Shown here piece after piece: positions 1-6,915 of a stretch of DNA of 15,803 nt. The DNA is from an uncultured Collinsella sp. (GTDB lineage Bacteria; Actinomycetota; Coriobacteriia; Coriobacteriales; Coriobacteriaceae): positions 1-15,803 of the forward strand of contig CATXML010000008.1 in NCBI GenBank assembly GCA_958372035.1, read 5' to 3'. Numbering within the stretch: the first letter of the stretch is position 1; each line of letters opens with the position of its first letter. The notes beneath the pieces are model-generated. The model made no database searches and was not told where the DNA came from. It saw only the letters and a list, made by a program, of their open reading frames with translations. The position numbers were made by a program, and so were the translations under genes.

Positions 1-46
1 TGAAGACGAATGAGTCATGCGGCCGCAAACGCGGCAAGGGGCTCGG

Positions 47-2500
47 CTAGATAAGCCCAAAGTGTTCGAGCGCGGTGACGACGCCGTCATGGTCGAAGCT
101 GTCGGTTACGTAGTCGGCCTTTTCCTTAAGGAAATCCGGCGCGTTGCCCATAGCGATGCCAACATCGACCGCCTCCATGAGGGCGATGTCGTTACTCGCG
201 TCGCCAATGCCGTACACGGTGCCGTGGTCTGGCCCCAGGGCGTCAAGCACGGCCTTGATTCCGGCCCGTTTGGTGCACTCGCGAGGCGAGATTTCTGTGA
301 CCTCGAGCTCGAGCTCGTTGAAGCAGAGCAGAGGTCCGAGCTCTTCATCTTGGGCGATGCGGTTGGCAAGCTTCGTGGACATGAGGATCTTGTAGGCGCT
401 GTAATGCTTGAGCTTTGTGACGGCATCGCCTACGGTACGGGCGTATCCGTACGTCTCGGGGGCGTCCGCGCTCATGCGCACGACGCGATCGAGACCTTCA
501 AAGCGAATCACCTCGTCCGATTGCTCAAGATACGGGGCGAGGCGTTGCAGCAAGCCAGGGCTCATGGCCGCATTTCGCACAATGCGTTCGTCGAGTTCGA
601 CGTAGCCTCCCGCCAAGCAGACAATTCCTGCCCACGGCAGCTCGAGTAGCTTGGGATGAATGCAGCTCAGGGTGCGTCCCGTGCAGATAAAGGCCATGTT
701 GCCGTTGGTGACAAACGCGCGGATTGCCTGCGAAACCGCCTCGTTGGGATAGGGGGAGAGGTCCCGCTCGTCTTCGGGAAGGTCTTGGGCGAGCCTGGGG
801 TCTTGCCACGCGAGCGTGCCGTCAATGTCGAAGAAGCAGATATCGCCGTGCTTGTGGGTTGGACTGGCGGCAGGGGAGGCCGAGGTGGTGGGCACAAATC
901 CCGGCTCGAGGCCCATGATCTGGTCAAAATGCTCTTTAACGCGGGGAACGGAGATGCCGATGATCACCTGGGCGGTCTTGCCCGTAATGATGAGGCCCTT
1001 GGCGCCCACCGCGACAAACGACGCGTTATCTGCAACGATGGAGGGGTCTTCGACCTCGACGCGCAGGCGCGTGGCGCAGTTGGTTGCGCCCACAATGTTG
1101 GATACGCCGCCCAGAAGCGCCACAACCTGCTCGGCGAGCAGGTGGTCTTGCGATGCCTGGGCGTCGGAAGCCCCGGTTTTGGATGAATGCCTTTCGTCAA
1201 CGTTGCCTCCCGTCAAGCGCGAGAGCGCCGTGTTGCCGGCAATATGGTCCTCGCGTCCCGGGGTTTTTAGGTCTAAGGCCAGGATAAGGCCCCGAAAGCT
1301 AACAAAAAAGATGAGGCTAAAGGCAAGGCCAATACCGAGCGCCAAAAGGTAGGAGCCGGCATGCATTCGCATGAGTGGGATGAAGTTGAAGGCCGTCATT
1401 TCCATGAGACCGCCTGAGAAGATGCCGACGATGCCAAAGAAGTTCATGGTCATGGCAAGGCAGGAGGATAGGACGGCGTAGAGCAAAAAGAGTCCGGGAT
1501 AGGTGAACATAAAGAGAAACTCGAGCGGTTCGGTGACGCCGCAGACCACCGAGGCGACGATGGCGGGCAAAAGGATGACCTTAAGGCCGGCGCGGCGTTC
1601 GGGTTTGGCGGTGAAATAGAATGCTGCCGCGATGGCGGGAAGGCCAAAGAGCTTGCCCCAGCCGGTGGCGGTAAAACCTGCCCAGGGCGCAAGTTCATTT
1701 AAAGGGCGCGTGCTATGGGAGAGAATGGGGAGCAGGTTGGTCCACGTGGCGTAAATACCGTCGTGAATGACCAGATTGTCGTAATAGATGGGCATATAGA
1801 GCAGGTGGTGCAGCCCCATGGGCTCGAGTGCTCGCTCCAAAAACACAAAGATGCCCACGCCGAAGGGGCCGACGCCCGCAAGTGCGTGGCGCAGCGTTTC
1901 GGTCACAGCGTATGCGAAAGGCACGATGGCGGCCGAGATGGCGGCAAGGGCAAACACGGCAAAAAAGCTGATGAGGTAGACCAGCGAGGAACCCGAGAAG
2001 GTGCCGAGCCAATCGGGAACCTTGGCATCGTAGAAGCGGTCATGGATCGCGACGACGGTTGCCGACACCGCCAGCGGGCCGATAATGCCGGTGTCGAGCG
2101 TCTTGATGCCGTCGATGACGGTGATGCCGCTAGCGGAGGTCAAAAACGACGGGTACTTAAGCCCAAGGTTGTCTCCGCTCAGCTTAATGATCTCGCTCAA
2201 AAAGAAGCAATAGGCAAAATAGGCCACGAGTGCCTCGAGGCAGCAGCGCGCCGGTTGCTTTTGGGCAAGGCCAATAGGCAGCGCTACGGCAAAAAGGAGT
2301 GGAAGGCGTTTAAAGACCGTCCACGAGCCGCGCTGGATGATAGCCCAGAATACGTACCAGGGGGTTCCGTATGTGGCGAGGTCACCGACGATGTCCACAG
2401 TCGTTGCGAGAGCGGAGATGCCGACCATAAGGCCCGATATGGAAAACAGCATGGCGGGCGCAAACATGGCCCCACCAAAACGTTGGATTTTCTGCAGCAT
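47..2500 (-). CDS. Alpha-glucoside-type PTS EIICB fused to a HAD-IIB (Cof-like) phosphatase
   Basis: This 817-residue protein should import an alpha-glucoside (maltose-like) while phosphorylating it, and carries a phosphatase on the same chain. The start MLQKIQRFGGAMF is typical of the MalB/GlvC/AglA alpha-glucoside EIIC family. The membrane EIIC part spans about residues 1-415 and has the GVTEP motif at 321-325. The EIIB domain (about 450-530) has phosphorylatable Cys475 in NCATRLR. A Pro/Ser/Ala/Thr-rich linker (533-551) leads to a HAD-IIB domain with DIDGT (D558, D560), CTGRT (T607), K744 and GDASND (D767, D771), so all catalytic motifs are present. There is no EIIA domain, so EIIA must act in trans. 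I chose the ATG at 2500 because GGAAGG lies six bases upstream; a TTG at 2536 in the same frame has no better support. The gene is divergent from the GntR gene and has an operator by its promoter. PTS and HAD assignments are strong; the exact sugar is inferred. Confidence 0.93.
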   Translation of the reverse strand: MLQKIQRFGGAMFAPAMLFSISGLMVGISALATTVDIVGDLATYGTPWYVFWAIIQRGSWTVFKRLPLLFAVALPIGLAQKQPARCCLEALVAYFAYCFFLSEIIKLSGDNLGLKYPSFLTSASGITVIDGIKTLDTGIIGPLAVSATVVAIHDRFYDAKVPDWLGTFSGSSLVYLISFFAVFALAAISAAIVPFAYAVTETLRHALAGVGPFGVGIFVFLERALEPMGLHHLLYMPIYYDNLVIHDGIYATWTNLLPILSHSTRPLNELAPWAGFTATGWGKLFGLPAIAAAFYFTAKPERRAGLKVILLPAIVASVVCGVTEPLEFLFMFTYPGLFLLYAVLSSCLAMTMNFFGIVGIFSGGLMEMTAFNFIPLMRMHAGSYLLALGIGLAFSLIFFVSFRGLILALDLKTPGREDHIAGNTALSRLTGGNVDERHSSKTGASDAQASQDHLLAEQVVALLGGVSNIVGATNCATRLRVEVEDPSIVADNASFVAVGAKGLIITGKTAQVIIGISVPRVKEHFDQIMGLEPGFVPTTSASPAASPTHKHGDICFFDIDGTLAWQDPRLAQDLPEDERDLSPYPNEAVSQAIRAFVTNGNMAFICTGRTLSCIHPKLLELPWAGIVCLAGGYVELDERIVRNAAMSPGLLQRLAPYLEQSDEVIRFEGLDRVVRMSADAPETYGYARTVGDAVTKLKHYSAYKILMSTKLANRIAQDEELGPLLCFNELELEVTEISPRECTKRAGIKAVLDALGPDHGTVYGIGDASNDIALMEAVDVGIAMGNAPDFLKEKADYVTDSFDHDGVVTALEHFGLI

Positions 2501-2538
2501 AATATGCCTTCCGGATGCAACATGCTGTGCGAGCAAGA

Positions 2539-2550
2539 ACGTTTAAACAA
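2539..2550 (-). promoter_or_regulatory. Operator A at the PTS gene promoter (TTGTTTAAACGT)
   Basis: The minus strand reads TTGTTTAAACGT. The core GTTTAAAC fits the GTNTANAC pattern known for HutC-type GntR regulators such as TreR. It lies a few bases downstream of a TACAAT -10 element (2558-2563, minus strand), where a bound repressor would block transcription of the PTS-HAD gene. A second dyad, CAATGA-AC-TCATTG (2548-2561), sits between the -10 and this site. No good -35 is visible. Three further sites in this window share the TTGTTYAAAC core. Confidence 0.6.
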
Positions 2551-2630
2551 TGAACTCATTGTAGAGGACTGGCTGCTTGCCGCATTGACGGTTTTGATTC
2601 GGTCCGATTTGGGTTTCGGGGGGCCGTCGA

Positions 2631-2654
2631 CGGTAAATAATCCGTGCTTTACCG
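2631..2654. promoter_or_regulatory. Dyad CGGTAAA-N10-TTTACCG in the divergent control region
   Basis: CGGTAAA (2631-2637) and TTTACCG (2648-2654) form a perfect inverted repeat. It overlaps a second small dyad, ACCGA-TAA-TCGGT (2651-2663), that abuts operator B. The position between two divergent promoters suits a second regulator site, but no partner is evident and neither dyad was noticed elsewhere in the window. Confidence 0.3.
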
Positions 2655-2659
2655 ATAAT

Positions 2660-2690
2660 CGGTTTGAACAACTTTAAGAAATGCTATCGT
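2660..2690 (+). promoter_or_regulatory. Operator B overlapping the likely gntR promoter
   Basis: Positions 2660-2671 carry the operator on the minus strand as TTGTTCAAACCG. The same bases give a plus-strand -35-like TTTGAA (2663-2668), followed after 16 bases by an extended -10 TGCTATCGT (2682-2690). The operator thus covers the -35 of the GntR gene, which suggests autorepression. The operator match is firm; the promoter call is moderate. Confidence 0.5.
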
Positions 2691-2724
2691 GCCTAGCCAT
2701 ACATATATCATTAGAGGTGAAGTC

Positions 2725-3444
2725 ATGCCAAAAGCGATATACGAAGGAATCTACCGAGAAATACGCTCGCGCATCATTAATGGAACCTATGCGTTCCAGG
2801 AGATGCTGCCGACCGAGGCCGAGCTGACCGCGGAATTCGGATGCACTCGAAATACCGTCCGTCGAGCACTTGCCATGCTGGCCGACGAGATGTACGTGCA
2901 ACCCATTCACGGCAAGGGCGTGCGTGTCATCTGGCTCAAAGGTGAGACCGATATGCTCGGCGCACTCGAGGAAGTCGAGTCGTTTGGCGAGTTTGCAAAG
3001 CGTAACAATGCTGTTGCCTCGACGGACGTCAAGTCCTTTGAACATCTGGTCTGCACCGAACAGCTTTCCCGTCGCCTGGGCTTTAAAGTGGGCGAGGAGC
3101 TGATTCGCGTAGTGCGTGTCCGAAGCCTCAACGGCAGTGCGCGCCAGGTGGACCATGGCTACTTTTTGGAGGCGATCGCCAAGGGCCTGACCCCCGAGAT
3201 CGCGGCAAACTCCATCTACGACTATCTGGAGCACAAATGCGGTGTCAAAGTGATGGCGAGCCGTCGTACGGTGAGTGTCGAGCTTGCCAACGATGAGGAC
3301 TGCAGCTATCTTGACCTTGGCAAATACAACTGTGTCGCCGTCATGGAGAGCCAGTCGTACACCTCGGACGGCATCTTGTTCGAGGTCACGCATGCCCGCA
3401 CGCATCCCGAGATCTTCCACTACCGCGTCAACTCCAAGCGATAG
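2725..3444 (+). CDS. GntR-family (HutC/UTRA) transcriptional regulator, probable alpha-glucoside regulon repressor
   Basis: This is a 239-residue transcription factor. An N-terminal winged helix (about residues 5-70) has the family pattern PTEAELTAEFGCTRNTVRRA followed by the wing HGKGVRV. A UTRA ligand-binding domain fills residues 85-235. UTRA domains commonly sense sugar phosphates, so a phosphorylated alpha-glucoside made by the neighbouring PTS is the natural candidate effector. That is inferred from context, with TreR and trehalose 6-phosphate as the closest precedent. I chose the ATG at 2725 because GAGGTGA lies four bases upstream; a GTG at 2689 would add 12 poorly matching residues. 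The gene is divergent from the PTS-HAD gene and is followed by a strong terminator. Operators of the HutC type occur before this gene and before three other transcription units here. Confidence 0.93.
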   Translation: MPKAIYEGIYREIRSRIINGTYAFQEMLPTEAELTAEFGCTRNTVRRALAMLADEMYVQPIHGKGVRVIWLKGETDMLGALEEVESFGEFAKRNNAVASTDVKSFEHLVCTEQLSRRLGFKVGEELIRVVRVRSLNGSARQVDHGYFLEAIAKGLTPEIAANSIYDYLEHKCGVKVMASRRTVSVELANDEDCSYLDLGKYNCVAVMESQSYTSDGILFEVTHARTHPEIFHYRVNSKR

Positions 3445-3486
3445 CCGGCTAGCTCGCAGCCTGACGAGACTCATGCCCCCAAAGCG

Positions 3487-3534
3487 AAAACGCCCGGTCA
3501 AGCCGATGCATCATCGGCTTGACCGGGCGTTTTT
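3487..3534 (+). terminator. Rho-independent terminator after gntR
   Basis: A perfect 22-bp stem (3487-3508 with 3512-3533) closes a three-base loop and ends in TTTTT. Because A-runs flank the left side as well, it may work in both directions. It isolates the GntR gene from the importer operon. Confidence 0.92.
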
Positions 3535-3629
3535 CTGCATCCGATAACAAATAATTATTTATACAAAACTTGTCAAGTATCAAGTTGAAATTACCGTTCA
3601 CCGAAGGTTTTCTACCGCTCTAGTAATAC

Positions 3630-3661
3630 TTGTTCAAACAACTAGCCAAATAGCGTATTGT
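3630..3661 (+). promoter_or_regulatory. Operator C and probable importer operon promoter
   Basis: TTGTTCAAACAA (3630-3641) is the most symmetric copy of the operator seen in this window. Within it, TTCAAA (3633-3638) can act as a -35, with TATTGT (3656-3661) as the -10 at 17-base spacing, so repressor and polymerase would compete. Upstream, AACTTGTCAAGT and two TCAAGT repeats seven bases apart (3573-3585) could be further protein sites. The operator is well supported; the exact promoter is tentative. Confidence 0.5.
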
Positions 3662-3676
3662 ACAAATCAGCAAAAG

Positions 3677-3726
3677 GGGCCAAGTCCCCAAGCCAATCTC
3701 CGAAGGCGGCGGCAAAGGGTGCCGCC
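3677..3726 (+). promoter_or_regulatory. Importer mRNA leader with two small hairpins
   Basis: The leader between the putative promoter and the binding-protein gene can fold GGGG-CCAAGT-CCCC (3677-3690) and GGCGGCA-AAGGG-TGCCGCC (3708-3726). The second ends nine bases before the ribosome binding site AAAGGG. They may stabilise the transcript or tune translation. The region 3445-3749 otherwise holds only the terminator and operator described separately. Confidence 0.35.
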
Positions 3727-3749
3727 ACGGTGTGAAAGGGTGGATTGTA

Positions 3750-5066
3750 ATGAAGAACGAAATGAGCAGAAGGCAGTTCCTGGGCTTCGCAGGCTCCGCG
3801 GCCGCAGTCTTTGGTCTGGGCCTCGTGGGCTGCGGTGGCTCCGCCGGCTCCGGCTCTGCTGCCTCTGGTGACGCCGCCGAGGTCTACTTCCTCCAGTTCA
3901 AGCCCGAGGTCGATAAGGAGTGGAAAGAGATCGCCAAGGCCTACAAGGAGGAGAAGGGCGTCGAGGTCAAGATCGTGACCGCCGCTTCCAACACCTACGA
4001 GGAGAAGCTCAAGTCCGAGATGTCCAAGAGCTCCGCTCCGACCCTGTTCCAGGTCAACGGCCCCACCGGTCTTAAGAACTGGAAGGATTACTGCGCCGAC
4101 CTATCCGACACCAAGCTCCGCGGTGAGCTCATCGATGACTCCCTGGCACTGCAGTCCGACGGTAAGGATCTGGGTATCGACTGGGTTCAGGAGAGCTACG
4201 GCATCATCTACAACAAGGAGCTCCTCGAGAAGGCCGGCTACAAGGCTGAGGACATCAACTCCTTCGACAAGCTGAAGGCTTGCGCCGATGACATCCAGGC
4301 CCGCAAGGACGAGCTCGGCGTTGACGGTGCCTTCACTTCCGCCGGTATGGATGACTCTTCCAGCTGGCGCTACACCACCCACCTCGCTAACCTCCCGCTC
4401 TACTACGAGTTCGAGAAGGAGCACAACCAGGAGGACGACGAGATCAAGGGCGAGTATCTCGACAACTTTAAGCAGATCTTCGACCTGTATATCACCGACT
4501 CCACCTGCGATCCTTCGCAGCTTGCCTCCAAGACCGGCGACGACGCCACCAACGAGTTCGCAACCGGCAAGGCCGTCTTCTATCAGAACGGCTCTTGGGC
4601 CTATGCTGATCTCACCAAGGCCGGCATGACCGACGACCAGCTCGGCATGCTGCCGATCTACATCGGCGTAGACGGCGAGGAGAACCAGGGCCTGTGCTCC
4701 GGCGGCGAGAACTACTGGTGCGTGAGCTCCCAGGCTTCCGAGGATGCTCAGAAGGCCACCGAGGACTTCATGTATTGGTGCGTCACTTCTGACACCGCCA
4801 CCAGCATCATCGCTGACAAGATGGGTCTGACCGCCCCGTTCAAGAGCGCTAAGGAGACCACCAATGTCTTCTCGCAGCAGGCCGTTGCTATGGCCAAAGA
4901 CGGCAAGAAGACCGTTGCTTGGGACTTCGTCTACATCCCCTCTGAGGAGTGGAAGAAGAACCTCAAGCAGGCTCTGACTGCCTATGCTGCAGATAACAGC
5001 AAGTGGGACGACGTCAAGAACGCCTTCGTCGACGGCTGGAAGACCGAGAAGGCTGCTTCCGAGTAA
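3750..5066 (+). CDS. Sugar ABC transporter substrate-binding lipoprotein (MalE-like, Tat-type signal)
   Basis: This is a 438-residue extracellular solute-binding protein of family 1, expected to deliver maltodextrins to the two permeases downstream. Its signal has SRRQFLG (residues 6-12), a twin-arginine motif, followed by a hydrophobic stretch and a lipobox LVGC with Cys28 as the lipid anchor. A Gly/Ser linker leads to the binding domain (about 45-438), which has the usual family length. I chose the ATG at 3750, with AAAGGG seven or more bases upstream; a GTG at 3732 is in frame but less likely. Codon use is strongly biased (AAG, GAG, GAC, ATC), consistent with high expression. It is first in the operon and is followed by a GC-rich hairpin. 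The substrate is inferred from MalQ, GlgP and the shared operator; other oligosaccharides are possible. Confidence 0.9.
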   Translation: MKNEMSRRQFLGFAGSAAAVFGLGLVGCGGSAGSGSAASGDAAEVYFLQFKPEVDKEWKEIAKAYKEEKGVEVKIVTAASNTYEEKLKSEMSKSSAPTLFQVNGPTGLKNWKDYCADLSDTKLRGELIDDSLALQSDGKDLGIDWVQESYGIIYNKELLEKAGYKAEDINSFDKLKACADDIQARKDELGVDGAFTSAGMDDSSSWRYTTHLANLPLYYEFEKEHNQEDDEIKGEYLDNFKQIFDLYITDSTCDPSQLASKTGDDATNEFATGKAVFYQNGSWAYADLTKAGMTDDQLGMLPIYIGVDGEENQGLCSGGENYWCVSSQASEDAQKATEDFMYWCVTSDTATSIIADKMGLTAPFKSAKETTNVFSQQAVAMAKDGKKTVAWDFVYIPSEEWKKNLKQALTAYAADNSKWDDVKNAFVDGWKTEKAASE

Positions 5067-5097
5067 GTAGTTGCTGCCCAAGCTATCTGATTAGCGA

Positions 5098-5133
5098 CAG
5101 GGGGCGGGCAGACGTGGGTTTGCCCGCCCCCTG
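5098..5133 (+). other. Intercistronic hairpin after the binding-protein gene
   Basis: A perfect 13-bp GC-rich stem (5098-5110 with 5121-5133) closes a ten-base loop. No T-run follows. Instead GCATATTGAAAGG brings in the ribosome binding site of the next gene. This suits mRNA protection or partial termination, giving more binding protein than permease. Confidence 0.7.
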
Positions 5134-5153
5134 CATATTGAAAGGACCCTTCT

Positions 5154-6008
5154 ATGGGCAAAGCACTCAAGCGCTGGTGGCCGCTCTTCATGCTGCCCAC
5201 GTGCCTGGCGTTTACGATCGGGTTCGTGATCCCCTTTATCCAAGGCTTCTACCTCTCGTTCTGCCAGTTTATTACCATCAACAACGCGCACTTTGTCGGT
5301 ATCGAGAATTATGTGCGCGCATTGACGGACCCGCAGTTTTCCACGTCGTTCTTCTTTACCGTGGCGTTTGCCTTACTGTCGACGGTGCTCATCAACGTGA
5401 TTGCCCTCGCCATTGCACAGGCGCTCACCCGCAAGGCACTCAAGGGCACCAACATCTTCCGTACGATCTTCTTTATGCCGAACCTCATCGGCGGTATCGT
5501 GCTGGGCTACATTTGGCAGATTCTGATTAACTGCCTGCTCTCCAACGTGGGCGCCCAGCTCATCGCCCTTAACTCTGCCGCCGGCTTTTGGGGCCTTATC
5601 ATCCTGACCCTGTGGCAGCAGGTCGGCTACATGATGATCATCTACATCGCCGGTTTGCAGTCCATTCCGTCCGACTATATCGAGGCCGCCAAGGTCGACG
5701 GCGCTACGGCATGGCAGACGTTTTGGAAGGTTAAGATCCCTAACCTGATGCCGACGATCACCATCTGCCTGTTCCTGTCCATCACCAACGGCTTTAAGCT
5801 GTTCGACCAGAACCTCGCTCTTACCGGTGGCGCCCCCGCGCACTCCACCGAGATGCTCGCCCTGAACATCTACAACACGTTCTATTCGCGCGCCGGCATC
5901 GCATGGCAGGGCATTGGCCAGGCCAAGGCAGTCATCTTCTGCATCCTGGTTGTCGCCATTTCCATGATCCAGCTTAAGGCCACGAGGTCCAAGGAGGTGC
6001 AGCAGTAA
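5154..6008 (+). CDS. Sugar ABC transporter permease (MalF/UgpA-type)
   Basis: This 284-residue inner-membrane protein is one half of the importer channel. It has about six hydrophobic segments and the cytoplasmic EAA loop EAAKVDGA at residues 177-184, which docks on the ATPase, followed by the characteristic FWKVKIPNL. The length fits the compact UgpA-like permeases rather than the longer E. coli MalF. AAAGGA lies seven bases before the ATG. Its TAA stop overlaps the ATG of the next permease by one base, implying coupled translation. Confidence 0.93.
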   Translation: MGKALKRWWPLFMLPTCLAFTIGFVIPFIQGFYLSFCQFITINNAHFVGIENYVRALTDPQFSTSFFFTVAFALLSTVLINVIALAIAQALTRKALKGTNIFRTIFFMPNLIGGIVLGYIWQILINCLLSNVGAQLIALNSAAGFWGLIILTLWQQVGYMMIIYIAGLQSIPSDYIEAAKVDGATAWQTFWKVKIPNLMPTITICLFLSITNGFKLFDQNLALTGGAPAHSTEMLALNIYNTFYSRAGIAWQGIGQAKAVIFCILVVAISMIQLKATRSKEVQQ

Positions 6009-6847
6009 TGAAACGCGATAAGGCTATCAACCGCGCGCTCTCGATTTTCTTTACGATTCTGTCGCTCGCGTGGATCTACCCCGTGTTCATGATTGCGCTC
6101 AATTCCTTTAAGAAGGGGACCGCAATCAGCACCACCACGGCGTTCGATCTGCTCACGCCCGAGACGTTCAACGGCTTTGCAAACTATGTGCACGCCTTAA
6201 ACGAGCAGGGCTTTGCCTCGGCGTTTATGTATTCGCTCATCATCACGGTCACGTCGGTCGTGCTGATCTTGGTGTGCTGCTCCATGTGCGCCTGGTACGT
6301 GGTGCGCGTCAATAACAAGATCTCGAACTTCTTCTATTACCTGTTCGTGTTCTCGATGGTCGTGCCGTTCCAGATGCTGATGTTCACGCTGTCCAATTTG
6401 GCGGACCGCATCGGCTTTAATACACCGTTCAACATCTGCTTTATCTATCTGGGTTTTGGCGCGGGCCTGGCGGTCTTTATGTTCGCCGGCTTTGTAAAGA
6501 ACATCCCGCTCGAGATCGAGGAGGCGGCCATGATCGACGGCTGCAACCCGGTCCAGGTGTTCTTTAAGATTGTCCTTCCCATCATGAAGCCCACCTATCT
6601 TTCGGTTGGCATCCTCGAGACCATGTGGGTCTGGAACGACTACCTGCTGCCCTACCTCACCCTCGACTCCACCAAGTACAAGACCATTCCTATCTTGATC
6701 CAGTACTTCCGTGGCGGCTATGGCCACGTCGAGCTCGGCCCCATGATGGCCTGCATCATGATGGTCGTTGTCCCCATCGTCATCATGTACATCTTCTGCC
6801 AGAAGTACATCATCGACGGCGTGGTGGCAGGTGCCGTCAAGGGCTGA
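6008..6847 (+). CDS. Sugar ABC transporter permease (MalG/UgpE-type)
   Basis: This 279-residue membrane protein is the second half of the importer channel. It shows six hydrophobic segments and the EAA loop EAAMIDGC starting at residue 172, followed by VQVFFKIVLPIMKP. The ATG shares its first base with the stop of the upstream permease. A strong AAGGAGGTG ribosome binding site lies inside the end of that gene, so the two subunits are probably made in equal amounts. Confidence 0.93.
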   Translation: MKRDKAINRALSIFFTILSLAWIYPVFMIALNSFKKGTAISTTTAFDLLTPETFNGFANYVHALNEQGFASAFMYSLIITVTSVVLILVCCSMCAWYVVRVNNKISNFFYYLFVFSMVVPFQMLMFTLSNLADRIGFNTPFNICFIYLGFGAGLAVFMFAGFVKNIPLEIEEAAMIDGCNPVQVFFKIVLPIMKPTYLSVGILETMWVWNDYLLPYLTLDSTKYKTIPILIQYFRGGYGHVELGPMMACIMMVVVPIVIMYIFCQKYIIDGVVAGAVKG

Positions 6848-6871
6848 TGCCGTAACTGTTTTGCAAGTTTC

Positions 6872-6898
6872 TGCGGCGCCCCTCAGCGTGGCGCCGCA
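6872..6898 (+). other. Intercistronic hairpin before the ATPase gene
   Basis: TGCGGCGCC (6872-6880) and GGCGCCGCA (6890-6898) pair perfectly around a nine-base loop. There is no T-run. As in the gap after the binding-protein gene, the 3' side continues as GCATATCGAAAGG into the next ribosome binding site. Confidence 0.65.
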
Positions 6899-6915
6899 TA
6901 TCGAAAGGTAAAGAC

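Noticed and set aside
22-35. Small hairpin GCCGC-AAAC-GCGGC after the PTS-HAD gene as a terminator
   Set aside because: Only five pairs and no T-run on the minus strand; too weak to call.
1715-2677. Plus-strand open frame across the PTS gene start and the divergent control region (320 residues)
   Set aside because: It runs antisense through conserved EIIC coding sequence and through operator DNA, with no motif or ribosome binding site.
4101-5081. Open frame antisense to the binding-protein gene (326 residues)
   Set aside because: Low-complexity Val/Leu/Gly product opposite a clear lipoprotein gene with a good ribosome binding site.
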